A program made the position numbers and the translations under genes. 64,000 nt of DNA from Dugong dugon. Taxonomy: Eukaryota; Chordata; Mammalia; Sirenia; Dugongidae. The DNA is taken from contig CM057462.1 in the NCBI GenBank assembly GCA_030035585.1, positions 139,712,734 to 139,776,733 of the forward strand. The letters are read 5' to 3'. This document shows, one piece after another, positions 32,667-43,583 of this stretch. Position 1 is the stretch's first letter; every line of letters starts with the position of its first letter. The notes beneath the pieces were generated by a model. That model saw only the letters and a list, made by a program, of their open reading frames with translations, ran no database searches and had not been told where the DNA came from.

Positions 32667-33747
32667 TTGCCAATTGGAGAAGAAGGCAAAAAGTATCGTG
32701 CCCACAGACAAGCAACCAACAAAGAACACAGAGCCCACCTGCTCAAACATAGCAAAATTGAAAAAAAAAAAAAGGACAAAACTAACAAATCTACAATAAA
32801 TAAACTAGATAAAATAACTACTGAATGCCCTGAAGAGAGCAGACAATATCAAAACATTTACAAAAACAGGATAGGATGGTTCCAGTAGGCATCCAAAATA
32901 AAACACCAGGTGACTTTCCAGTAGAAGAAAAGGCACTAGAACTACCTGATAGGGAATTCAAACCTCTAATACTCAGAATTTTCCTAGAGTTGAAGCAAAA
33001 AGCAGACAAAAGTGAGGAAAAAATAGACAAATTCATGGAAAAGGCAGACAAAAAAATGGAAAAATTCAGGAAAATAATGCAGGAACAAAATACCAAAATA
33101 AATTCATAACTATAAATTATAAAAAAACAGCAATTAGAAATCCAAAAGATAATCAAGAAGATTTCAGAAATGGACAGTGTCAAAGAAAGGCTGAGGAGCA
33201 GGTTTGAAACAGTGGAAGACAAGATCAGCAGAACTGAAGACAAACACTTGGATACAACTCGGTTTGAGGAAAAATCAGAAAAAAGAATGAAGAAAAATGA
33301 GGAGACCCTGAGAATTACGTGGGATACAATCAAAAGCAAAAATCTTCGAGTGATCAGAGTTCCAGAATGGGGGAGAAAACAGAAAACACAGAGAGGATCA
33401 TTGAAGAATTGCTGACAATAAACTTCCCCAATATCATGAAAGATGAAAAGCTGACCATCCAAGAAGCTCAACGAACCCCATATAGGATAGACCCCAAAAG
33501 AAAATCACCAAGGCATATCATAATCACACTTGCTAAAACCAAAGACAAACAAAGAATCCTGAGAGCAGCTCAAGAAAACCAAAAAGTCACATACAGAGGA
33601 GAAGCAATAAGACTAAGCTCAGATTTTTCAGCAGACACCATGCAGGCAAGAAGGCAATGGGATGACATATATAAAACCTTGAAAGAAAAAAAATTGCCAG
33701 CCAAGAATAACATATCCTGCAAAACTCTTGTTCAAATACGATGGTGA
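32667..33747 (+). pseudogene. L1 ORF1p remnant (coiled coil, RRM, CTD)
   Basis: ORF1p is the RNA-binding chaperone of L1. The main frame from 32,876 starts 'MVPVGIQNKTPGDFPVEE' and continues with Lys/Glu-rich heptads ('KADKSEEKIDKFMEKADKKM', coiled coil). It hits a stop at 33107-33109, reopens by 33,170 ('MDSVKERLRSRFETVEDK'), reaches the RRM start ('NLRVIRVPEW'), then shifts frame at about 33,364. The other frame carries the C-terminal domain to 33,747: 'TERIIEELLTINFPNIMKDE', 'YRIDPKRKSPRHIIITLAK', 'VTYRGEAIRLSSDFSADTM'. At least one stop and one frameshift; the upstream frame at 32,667 may be an N-terminal extension. Confidence 0.88.
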
Positions 33748-35642
33748 AATTAGGTCATTTTCAGATAAACAGAAATTAAGGGACTGTGTAAAAACCAAAC
33801 CAAACTAACGAGACTTATTAAAAGAAGTCCTTCGATCTGAGAACAAACAATATCAGACCACAGGCTGAATATAGGACACAGGATTGTACTAGCCAGATAC
33901 CAACCTAGGAAATGAACTCTTAAGGACTATGCAAAACCAAAATAATTACAAAAGAGAACCAGAGAGGTTATTCTGTAAATGACAACAGCATCAGAACAAT
34001 AAAAGAGGGAATAAATGGTGTAGATATAGAACCTTCTAATGGAGAGGAAGACAAGACACCAAGTAATAATAGACTGGTTCAAATCTAGGAAGATAAGAGT
34101 AAATTTCACAGTAACCACAAAGAAAGTTAACAAACCTACTCATCAAAATAAAGAAGAAAAACATAAAATCTCAGTAAAAATAAAACCTACAAAAACAAAA
34201 GAAATGAAAAAAAATCCACAAACAAAAGGAACTCAGCACAGGAGAGTAAGAGAAACAAAACTGGGGGACATTATGCTGAGTGAAATAAGTCAATCACAAA
34301 ATGACAAATATTGTATGAGACCTCTACTGTATAACTCATGTAAAAGTTTGCACACAAAAAGAAACAATCTTTGTTGGTTATGAGGGATGGGAGGAATGGG
34401 GGGAGGACAAAATAGATAAGTGGTAACTTTAAGGGTAAGACAGTACACATTACTGGGGAAGCCAGCACAACTTGTACAAGGAAAGGTCATGGAAGCTCCA
34501 CAGACACATCCAAACTCCCTGAGGGACTGAATTGTCGGGCGGAGGGCTGTGGGGACCATGGTCTTAGGGGAACGTCTAGCTCAACTGGCATAACACTGTT
34601 TATAAAGACAATGCTCTATATTCTACCTTGGTGGGTAGCATCTGGGGTCTTAAAAGCCTGTGAGCAGCCATCTAAGATACTCCACTGGTCTCACCTCTTC
34701 GGGAGCAAGGGAGAATGAAGAGAAAAAGATACAAGGAAAAGATTAGTCCAAAGGACTAATGGACCACAGCTACCAAGGCTTCCACCAGACTGAGTCCCGT
34801 ACAGCTAGATGGTGCCCGGTACCACCACTGACTGTTCTGATGGGGAAAACAATAGACAGTCCTGGACAGAGCTGGAAAAGGATGTAGAACACAATTCTAA
34901 CTCACAAAAAAATACCATATTTACTGGCCTGACAGACTGGTGAAACCCTGAGAGTAATGGCTCCCGGACACCCTTTTAGCCCAGTGGTGAAGCCCTTCCC
35001 GAAATTCACCATTCAGCTGGGGATTGGACAGACTCATAAAACAAAACAGGACTAATGAGATGCAGCAGTCCAGGGACAAGGACTAGAAGGCAGGAGGGGA
35101 CAGGAAAACTGGTAATAGGGAACCCCTAGTTGAGAAGGGACAGTGTTGATATGTCATGGGGTTGTCAACCATTGTCATAGGGCAATATGTGTACTAACTG
35201 TTTAATGAGAAACTATTTGTTCTGCAAACCTTCATTTAAGGTACAAAACAAAAAACAAAAAGAATTATTTATGTGAGATCAAATTGACAATAGCAACTCA
35301 AAAGGTTTGATGGGAAGCCTAGGGGACAGTGAGTTGAAGATAACGGTGATAGAATAATTTGGAAAAGGATAGTGACAATAGCAGCACAACTGGAAGAATG
35401 TAATGTATGTCACTGAATTGTACACATAGAAACTTTCAAAATGTGTAATTTTGGCTATGTATATTTTCACTAAAAAAAAGATGCTCAAGGTTGAGAAGGG
35501 AGAGTGTTGACATGTTATGGGGTTGTTAACCAATATCATAAAACAATATGTGTACTGACTGTTTAATGAGAAACTATTTATTCTGTAAACCTTCATCTAA
35601 AGTACACTAAAATAGTTAGAAAAAAAAATTCACCACGATCAA

Positions 35643-36597
35643 GTGGGATTTATACCAGGTATGCAGATATGGCTCAACATTAGAATAACAATCAATGTAA
35701 TCCATCACACAAATGAAACAAAAGACAAGAACCACATGATCGTATCAATCGATGCAGAAAAGGCATTTGACGATGTCCAACACCAATTCATGATAAAAAC
35801 TCTCAACACAATAGGAATAAAAGGGAAATTCCTCAATACAATTAAGGGCATTTATACAAAGCCAACAGCCAACATCATCGTAAATGGAGAGACTTTGAAA
35901 GCATTCCCCGTGAGAATGGGAACGAGACAAGGATGCCCTTTATCACCACTCTTATTCGAATTGTGCTGGAGCTCCTAGCCAGAGTAATCATGCTAGAAAA
36001 AGAAATAATGGAGATCCAAATCAGTAGGGAAGAAGTCAAATTATCTCTATTTGCAGATATGATCTTATACATAGCAAACCCCAAAGAATCCACAAGAAAA
36101 TTACTGGAACTAACAGAAGATTTCAGCAAAGTTTCAGGATATAAGATAAACATACAAAAATCCATTGGATTCCTTTATATCACAAAGAGAACCTCGAAGG
36201 GGAAATCACCAAATCAATACCGTTTACAATAGCCCCCAAGAAGATAAAATACTTAGGAATAAATCTAACCAGAGACGTAAAAGATCTATACAATGAAAAC
36301 TACAAGACAGTGCTGCAAGAAACCAAAAGCGACCTGCATAAGTGGAAAAACATACCTTGCTCATGGATAGGTAGACTCAATATTGTCAAAATGTCAGTTC
36401 CATCCAAAGCGATCTACAGATATAATGCAATCCTGATCCAAGTTCCACCGGCATTTTTTAATGAGACGGAGAAACAAATCACCATCTTCATATGGAAAGG
36501 GAAGAGGCCCCGGATAAGTAAAGCATTACTCGAGAAGAAGAAAAGGTGGGAGGCCTCACACTATCTGATTTTAAATCCTATTATACTGCCACGGTAG
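35643..36597 (+). pseudogene. L1 RT palm/thumb remnant with altered catalytic box
   Basis: Motif A is present ('[18 protein letters not shown]'), as is motif B ('[13 protein letters not shown]'). The frame shifts at about 35,955-35,975. Motif C reads '[14 protein letters not shown]', one Asp short of the usual FADDM, a 3-base loss at about 36,056. Thumb pieces follow ('[18 protein letters not shown]', 'WIGRLNIVKMSVPSKAIYRY', '[15 protein letters not shown]'). Several frame breaks; inactive. Confidence 0.92.
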
Positions 36598-37377
36598 TCA
36601 AAACAGCCTGGGACTGGTACAACAACAGACACATAGACCAAAGGAACAGAATCGAGAACCCAGACATAAACTCATCCACCTAGGAGCAGCTGATACTTGA
36701 CAAAGTCCATCAATTGGGGAAAAGACAGTCTCTTTAACAAATGATGCTGGTATAACTAAATATCCACCTGCAAAAAACTGAAACAAGACTCATACCTCAC
36801 ACCATGCATAAAAACTAACTCCAAATGGATCAAAGACTTAAATACAAAACTGAAAACGATAAAGGTCATGGAAGAAAAAATAGGTACAATGCTAGGAGCC
36901 CTAATACATGGCATAAACAAAATACCAACCATAAGTAACAGTACAGAAACACCAGAAGAGAGACTAGATAAATGTGATCTCCTAAAAGTCAAAACACTTA
37001 TGCACATCAAAAGACTTCACCAAAAGAGTCAAAAGACAGGCTACAGACCGGGAAAAATTTTTTGGCTATGACAAATCCAATCAGTGTCTAATCTCTAAAA
37101 TCTACAAGATATTTCAAAACCTCAACAACAAAAATACAAATAACCCAATTAAAAAATGGGCAAACGATATGTACAGGCATTTTACCAAAGAAGATATTCA
37201 GGCGGCTAACAGACACGTGAAGAAATGCTCATGATCATTAACCCTTAGAGAAATGCAGATCAAAACTACTACTTCACCCCAACAAGGCTAGCATTAATCT
37301 AAAAAACACAAAATAATAAATGCTGGAGAGGTTGTGGAGAGACCAGAACACTTATACACTGTTGGTGGGAATATAAA

Positions 37378-37695
37378 ATGGTACAACCACTTTGGAAATC
37401 AATTTGGTGCTTCCTTAAAAAGCTAGAAATAGAAGTACTGTGCGATCCAGCAATCCCACTCCTTGGAATATATCCTAGAGAAATAAGAGCCATCACACGA
37501 ATAGATATATGCACACCCATGTTCATTGCAGCACTGTTCACAATAGCAAAAAGATGGAAACAACCTAAGTGCCCATCAACAGACAAATGGATAAACAAAT
37601 TATGGTATATCCACACAATGGAATACTACGCAACAATAAAAAACAATGATGTAGCCGTGAAACAACATGGAGGAAGCTGGAGGTCATTACGCTGA
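37378..37695 (+). pseudogene. L1 ORF2p C-terminal remnant (older L1)
   Basis: Open piece 'MVQPLWKSIWCFLKKLEIEV', '[20 protein letters not shown]', '[20 protein letters not shown]'. It diverges from the younger copies at 24.6 and 63.5 kb and ends out of frame before the natural stop. Confidence 0.9.
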
Positions 37696-38690
37696 GTGAA
37701 GTTAGTCAGTCACGGAAGGACAAATATTGTATAAGGCTACTATTATAAGAACTTAAGAAAAGGTTTAAACAGAAGATAACATTCTTTGATGGTTACAAGC
37801 ATGGGGAGGGAGGTTATTTACTAATTAGATAATAGATAAGAATTATCTTAGGTGAAGGGAAGGACAGCACACACTACAGGGGAAGTCAGCATAACTGGAC
37901 TAAACCAAAGCTAAGAAGTTTCCTGAATACAATCAAACACTTTGAGGGACAGAGTAGCAGAGGTAGGGGTCTGGGGACCATGCTTTCAGGGGACATCTAG
38001 GTCAACTGGCATAACAAAGCTTATTAAGAAAATGTTCTGCATCCTACCTTGGTGAGTGGCATCTGGGGTCTTAAAAGCTTGCAAGTGGCCATCTAAGATG
38101 CATCAATTGGTCCCAACCACCTGGAGTAAAGGAGAATGAAGAACACCAAAGACACAAGGAAAGTAGCAGCCCAAGAGACAGAAAGGACCACATAGACCGG
38201 AGACTTCATCAGCCTGAGACCAGAAGACCTAGGTGGTGCCGGGCTACCACCAATCACTGCCCTGACAGGGAACACAGCAGAAAGTCCCTGATGGAGCAGG
38301 AGAAAGGTGGGGTGCAGAACCCAAATTCTAGTAAGAAGACCTGACTTAATGGTCTGACTGAGACTGGAGGTACCCCGGAAAGCACGGCCCCTGGATTCTC
38401 TATCAACCCAGAACTAAAACAATTTTCGAGGCCGACTGGACGGTGGGACATAAAGTTATACTCTTGAGGAATGTGCCTCTTAGCTCAAGCAGATACAAGA
38501 GACTAAACGGGCAGCTTTTGTCCAGAGGTGAGATGAGAAGGCAGAGAGGTTTAGCAGCTGGTTGAATAGACATGGGGAATCATCAGGGGTGGAAGGGAAG
38601 AGTGTGCTGTTACAGTGTGGGGAGAGCAATTACAGCCACATAACAATGTATGTATAAATTTTTGTATGGGAAAAAATTTAAAAAAAAAGA

Positions 38691-39104
38691 AATCTGAAAC
38701 TACTAGGTGTTTGTGTAAACTTGGTTTGTATATTTTCTCGCTCCCCCTAAGCTGGTAAAGGTGAAGCTTTTCTCACATGTCCTTAGTCAGATGGAGATTT
38801 TTTATACAAAATTAAAAAATAAATGATTTGAATCATCAATTGAGGAAACCAGAACAAATACTCATAGTGTCTTAGCTGAGGGTAAACTATGTAGTAGAAA
38901 GCAATCACTAAAAATGTCTGCTTTGTACGGTCAATTCTCAATTAGTCTAATTAAAAAAAAAAAAAAAAAAAAGAAAGAATTCCAAACAGCTAATTATTCA
39001 AAGCATCACATGTATTTGGATTGGGTATTTTCTTTCTGGTTGTGTGTGCATCTGCTCTCTCTCTCTCTCTCTGTATGTTTACATTGAAAAATAATTATAG
39101 AAAT
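38691..39104. other. Non-genic sequence with poly-A and CT tracts
   Basis: A 20-base A-run (38,953-38,972) and a (CT)n tract (39,055-39,072). Otherwise nothing recognised. Confidence 0.6.
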
Positions 39105-39640
39105 TTAATTCAAGATGGCAGACTCAACATACACGTTTATTGCTTTTTCCTCTAGTGATTCTTTTAAATATATAGTATATTGATTTTTTAAAATGTTATA
39201 TAAAATAAAGGGAGCAGAGATATCAAAGAAAATGAGGTTTCCATAAAATGGTGTGCGGTGAGAGTTAAATAAAAGTGTTAATGGTGAAAACAGAGCAAAT
39301 CACAGCCTAGAAGAGAGGGAACCAGAAATGTTCCCACATTTGCAGAGGAGCTCTTCTGCCCTCTGGAACTCCAGCAGTGGGTGAATGCAAGGAGATCAAT
39401 TAAAAATCTGTGCAGAGAAAAGCCTTCTTCCTATTCCTTCCACATTTCCCCATTCCACTGAGCAAAGGAGCCTGGTGATTACCCGGAGGACAAAAACAAA
39501 CAGGAAAGAACGTTCTCTTAAACATTGAAAAAGCGCCTTGGGAGAAATAGGGAAGTTAATGTGAGTATTGGCAGAAGAACTAAAGCCTCCATAGTTTAGC
39601 CCTCCCTTTTCTCTTCTCTCCCTCCTAACACACACACACA
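39105..39640 (+). mobile_element. Probable old L1M 5'UTR fragment
   Basis: Starts 'aattcaagatggcagactca' and continues 'cacgtttattgctttttcc', 'ccataaaatggtgtgcggtg', 'gttaaataaaagtgttaatg', 'agaggagctcttctgccctc', 'gaactccagcagtgggtgaa'. I recall this order from old L1M 5' ends. Assignment from memory. Confidence 0.5.
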
Positions 39641-39644
39641 CACA
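39628..39644. repeat. (CA)n short microsatellite
   Basis: About 8 CA units. Confidence 0.9.
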
Positions 39645-39749
39645 AGAACATGACTAAGCACACACTCGCTCTAGGGACTGCTGTGCATACGTGGAATATG
39701 GTTTTCAGTATTTCCTTTTTATTTTTCAAAATGATATTATTTTAATGAA

Positions 39750-40195
39750 TTAGTTGATATGCACAAAATAAATACAATGCAGATAAATAAGGTACAACAA
39801 ATAATAACACAAGCTAAATACACACAGTTAAACACATAACACAATACTGTCTCTGTTTTTCTCCACTTACAGCCCGCTCCTTTCTACCCTGGGGTAATCA
39901 CAATTCTGAATTTTGGCTTGCCATTTTTCTGTTTTTTTTTTTTTTTTTTCCCAACAATTGTTTTGCTACTTGAATGGTAAAACAAATGCATCAGGTATGT
40001 TTCTTAACTTTATGTAACTGACATCATTCTGCACATATTGTTTTGTAATTGCCTTCTTCACTCTTCATTATTATATTTTTAAGATTCAGCTGTACTGAAT
40101 CTATAATGATTCCTTTTATTTGCTTTATGGTTTTCCTTTGTATGAATATGCCACAAGTTATTACTCACCTACGATGGTGTATTGGTGTCATTTGA
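39750..40195 (-). mobile_element. Old L1M LINE, antisense fragment
   Basis: Antisense L1M ORF2/3'UTR-type phrases: 'taccctggggtaatcacaat', 'atgtaactgacatcattctg', 'cttctt...actcttcatta', 'aagattcagctgtactgaat', 'tatgaatatgccacaagtta'. High divergence. Confidence 0.6.
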
Positions 40196-40225
40196 ATACA
40201 TTGCTCCTATGAATGCTTGAGGAGG

Positions 40226-40262
40226 AATCCACTCGGCAGCAACGGGTTTGGTTTTTAGTTTT
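40226..40262 (+). mobile_element. AfroSINE tail stub
   Basis: 'ggaatccactcggcagcaac' followed by 'gggtttggttttt': only the last ~35 bases of a SINE, so an extreme 5' truncation. Confidence 0.75.
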
Positions 40263-40404
40263 ATGAACGTTTTTGTGCGCGTCTCCTGGTGTATTTGTGC
40301 AAGTACAAGATATATATCTAAAATTACAGTGTCTTGTGAGATAAGCTTTGTTAATTATACTATATAATGTCAAAATATAGTGATATATGCTTCATTCGTT
40401 TATT

Positions 40405-40545
40405 CGTATATTAAATTAATATTTATTAAACATCTATTATGTGCCAGGAGCTATTCTAGAACCTTGGAATAAATGAGTGAACAAAACAAACAAAAAAATT
40501 CTTGGCCTTGTGGAGCTTACATTCTATTGCCTAACAGGACTGTAT
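40405..40545 (+). repeat. Ancient interspersed repeat, family unassigned
   Basis: 'tttattaaacatctattatg', 'tgccaggagctattctagaa', 'gagtgaacaaaacaaacaaa', 'ggagcttacattctattg': a widely shared mammalian repeat phrase. I am not certain of its family. Confidence 0.5.
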
Positions 40546-40629
40546 AAAAGCTTCTGCTATTCTGGCATTATCCCTGTTTTTGTTTTTTGTCAATCTGATT
40601 GGTATAAAACAGTTTTATATTGTCGGGTT

Positions 40630-41245
40630 TTAAAATGATTTTAAAAAATAGCTTTATTGAGATACAATTCATATGCATTCAACCACACATATTTAAAGTG
40701 TTTGTTTTTACAAGTTTTGACATAAATATACATCCATAAAAGCATCACCACAATCAAGATAATGAATATATCCATCACACTCCAAATTGTCCTCATGCTC
40801 ATTTGTATTCCCTTCAGCCCACCTCTTTCCACCCTCCCCTGATTCCACGTACAACCACTGATAAGCTTTCTGTCATTATACATTGTGGCACAGTTAAGCA
40901 TTGGACTACTAGCCTAAAGGTTGATGGTTCAAACATACCCAGAGGTACCTTGGAAGACAGACTTGGCAATCTGCTACCAAAAGGTCACAGCGTTGAAACT
41001 CCTACTGGGCAGATTTACTCTGCACGCTTGGGGTCCCCATGAGTGGGAATCCACTCCACAGCAACCAACAACAGCAACAACATATTGTATAAACACTCAC
41101 TCTTTTTTTGTATTATTTTACTCAGAATAACTATATGGAGATTTATTCATGTTATAGCATGTTTCAATAGTTCATTCCTTTTTATCACTGAAATTATTCC
41201 ATTGTATGGGTATAACACTTTGTTTATCCATTCACTTGTCAATAA
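40630..41245 (-). mobile_element. Old L1M LINE, antisense, interrupted by a SINE
   Basis: Left part 40,630-40,880: 'agctttattgagatacaatt', 'cataaaagcatcaccacaat', 'cccacctctttccaccctcc'. Right part 41,085-41,245: 'ggagatttattcatgttata', 'tagttcattcctttttatca', 'attccattgtatgggtataa', 'tttatccattcacttgtc'. An AfroSINE at 40,881-41,084 separates them. Confidence 0.75.
40881..41084 (+). mobile_element. AfroSINE ~200-bp variant, nested in L1M
   Basis: 'cattgtggcacagttaagca', 'gactactagcctaaaggttg', 'acccagaggtaccttggaag', 'ggtccccatgagtgggaatc', ending in CAA units. The first few bases of the head are lost. Same subfamily as 3,495-3,698. Confidence 0.9.
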
Positions 41246-41254
41246 GGCATAGCT

Positions 41255-41949
41255 GCTACCCTTAGGGCTGAGGTAATGCTCAAATGAAAACCATCTCCCC
41301 CTCCACTAGGGCTGAGACTTAGACCTTGTTGGAAAGAGAGCTGCCACGGCTCACTGAATGTCAGAGAAGTCCCTGTGTTTCCTGCTGGTGACACTTGCTG
41401 GAATTAACCCCTAGGGTGCCAAGGAAAGCTGTTAATGGGGAAGGGTCTCCATGGAGACACTCTGTTACAAAACCATCCAAGAGGCATGTCAAGGAAGCTG
41501 ATGGCCACTGGATGCTCTGACCAGTATACACTACAGGACATGGTGTTTGAGGACACCAGAACCCAGAAGGAAACCCCTTCTTCCTCCAGTGTCCCTCCAG
41601 TGCCCTCTACTGGCAAAGATTAACATTAAGCCCACTAACAAATGAAAAATATTTAAAGGGCCAGATTCATTTTCACAGAATTCCCAGCTGAGAAGCAATA
41701 GATCACTGGTATGGTTCCCTACTCTAATATCCTCCTCTCCTTATTTTCTTATTTTCAAATTTCCTCTTTCTTGTCTTTTTTTTTTTATGGTATATAGCAA
41801 TATAATGTGTCATGTTATTTTGGAATTAGGTAGATGGTAAATTTATAAGCAAAGAAAAATAAATGAAAATATGTGGTATTTGTAGAATCAGTCATATATT
41901 ACTGCTTAAATTATTCACTGAGCATTTTATTTGATTTTAGTATTAATAA
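41255..41949. other. GC-richer block, probably an unassigned old repeat
   Basis: 41,255-41,700 is richer in G and C than its surroundings and reads like a degraded interspersed repeat ('gggctgagacttagaccttg', 'tccctccagtgccctctact', 'ggcaaagattaacatt'). I cannot name it. The remaining bases are AT-rich with a T-run near 41,779. Small open frames on both strands (60-70 codons) show no protein features. Confidence 0.4.
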
Positions 41950-42140
41950 AATGACTATCATTTGTTAAGTTTCTGTTATGTTCTAAGTGCTTTATATATT
42001 ATCTCTAATCTTCCAGTAATTATGTGAGGTAAGAATTTTTATCTTCATTTGTAGATCAGAAAACTGAACCCCAGAAAAATGAAGTGATTTTGCGATAGTT
42101 CCCTGATTTTAAATAATCTATCAAGGATTTGATTTCATGA
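41950..42140 (-). mobile_element. MIR SINE (ancient)
   Basis: Antisense MIR: 'atgttctaagtgctttatat', 'attatctctaatcttccagt', 'tcttcatttgtagatcagaa', 'aactgaaccccagaaaaatg'. Confidence 0.8.
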
Positions 42141-42752
42141 ATGTTTGCTTTGAAGAGCATATTCCGAATATTACACATACAGATCACAGTCTCACTAGAC
42201 TTAATGCTATACATCATTAGTGTGCTTATTTTTATGTCTACCATCAGACTATCAATTGTCTAAACTTTTAGGTTGATTCTTAATCCTGCAGATGCTCCTT
42301 TAGGAGAACATGCTTTGGGAAAAAAGATTAACTAAGAACCAAATTATTCTTGCGTGCTAGAACCTATGATGGATACTTAGATTACTTTCTTAAGTTCCTT
42401 ATCCTCTAATAATATAATTTCAAGTTTAAGTTTCAGACATTGTTACCTACTTTCTTCCTCCTGCAGCTGGTTCTGGTACCACTACTTTGTTTGTTTGTTT
42501 TGCTCTTTTAACTTTTTATTTTCTTAACGCTCCTAAGTTCTGTCGGTATTCTGCTTGCCCACAGCTGTGTGGCTCCGGGCCCCTTACAGGCTGTTTTACC
42601 AATGTACAACTCCTAAATGCAGTGATCCTCTTCTGTGCTTACTAGCTTCAGGCCCTATGCTCTGTGTAGACTTTAGACTTCCAGATATCCACTGAAATTG
42701 CATCTATTATCTCAGATTTGCCTTGACTTTTCCTCTTTGTTTTGTTCTATAG
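42141..42752. other. Non-genic sequence
   Basis: Nothing recognised beyond a TTTG run near 42,487. Confidence 0.5.
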
Positions 42753-42764
42753 CTGTCTTCTGTC

Positions 42765-42923
42765 CAAACCAAACCAGACCCATTGCCATCAAGTTGATAC
42801 TGACTCATAGTGACCCTACAGGACAGAGTAGAACTGTACTATAGGGTTTCTAAAGAGCAACTGGTGGATTCGAACTGCCTTTGGTTAGCAGCTGAGCTCT
42901 TAACCACCGCACCACCAGAGCTC
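42765..42923 (-). mobile_element. AfroSINE, full length with target duplication
   Basis: Antisense from the tail 'caaaccaaaccagacccatt' to the head 'ttaaccaccgcaccaccaga'. Flanked by the perfect 12-bp duplication ctgtcttctgtc (42753-42764 and 42924-42935), which fixes both ends. Confidence 0.96.
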
Positions 42924-42935
42924 CTGTCTTCTGTC

Positions 42936-43575
42936 AGTGTCATTACTGGAGTCTTAGAAATTTCTCTCTCTTTCTATCCTACAGTATGCAACAAATTTAC
43001 TTCCACAGTGGTGATGATCATACACAAAAGAGATAAAAATAAGGAAATTTAGAAATAAAAATCAAATTTGTTTCAAAGATGTCCACATTAGGAAGCACAG
43101 CATTTTAAAGAGTAAACTGTATTACTTATTTACCAAAATAGATAGCTCTCAATTTTGAAAGACATGTTCTATCAGGTGAGTGGAGTATCATTTGTTCATC
43201 AGGAGTTGTAGTTTACTTAAGGAGACTGTAGGCCCATAAAAGTGAATGCATCTCTTTAAATTGGGCAAGCTTTAACAACATCAGTTATCATTTCTAAAAT
43301 ACTATGACTTTCATTAATTGTTAGCATCATTATGGTTTGGATTTTTTTTTTTAAAGTAGAATTGGGAATCATTACATAAACTGTTCAACGATCAAAAGCG
43401 AAAGAAAATAACCCATCACATATAATAAATGCTGTTGCTTTTTCACTGTGAAACCACTTTTTTCCCCTGACAACTCATCATTATGATAATTAAGTACTAT
43501 CATAAACCTTTTATTTGTGCCTGTTAAAGTTGTCACTGATACTGAAATCATAATAATTACATATTGACACAGGCT
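42936..43575. other. Non-genic sequence
   Basis: About 640 bases, AT-rich, nothing recognised. Confidence 0.5.
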
Positions 43576-43583
43576 AGGGTAAT

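Larger units (their letters stand above)
31225..35626 (+). mobile_element. Younger L1 LINE nested in older L1, ORF2 deleted
   Basis: Starts with a true L1 5' end ('ggacttccggcaacatgg'), so it reached the promoter end. It has a 5'UTR of about 1.4 kb, ORF1, the inter-ORF spacer to about 34,257, then jumps to the last ORF2 codons ('gacattatgctgagtgaaat') and a full 3'UTR ending near 35,620 with a doubled terminal module. Nearly all of ORF2 (endonuclease and reverse transcriptase) is absent. Target-site duplication 'aattcaccatg' (31214-31224) and 'aattcaccacg' (35627-35637), one mismatch. Without ORF2 it could not have moved autonomously if the deletion predated insertion. Confidence 0.95.
35638..38690 (+). 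mobile_element. Older L1 LINE, right part (RT to 3'UTR)
   Basis: Continuation of the L1 interrupted at 31,224. It holds the reverse transcriptase palm, thumb and C-terminal domain (to about 37,690), then a ~1-kb 3'UTR whose start ('aggtcattacgctgagtgaa') and body ('tcttaaaagcttgcaagtgg', 'gggacataaagttatac') differ clearly from the younger L1 3'UTRs. It ends in an A-rich run near 38,670-38,690. An older subfamily. No target-site duplication found. Confidence 0.93.

Noticed and set aside
32818-33471. 217-codon open frame on the minus strand
   Set aside because: It is antisense to L1 ORF1, very Ser/Leu/Phe-rich as expected from the reverse complement of a Lys/Glu-rich coiled coil. No independent evidence for a gene.
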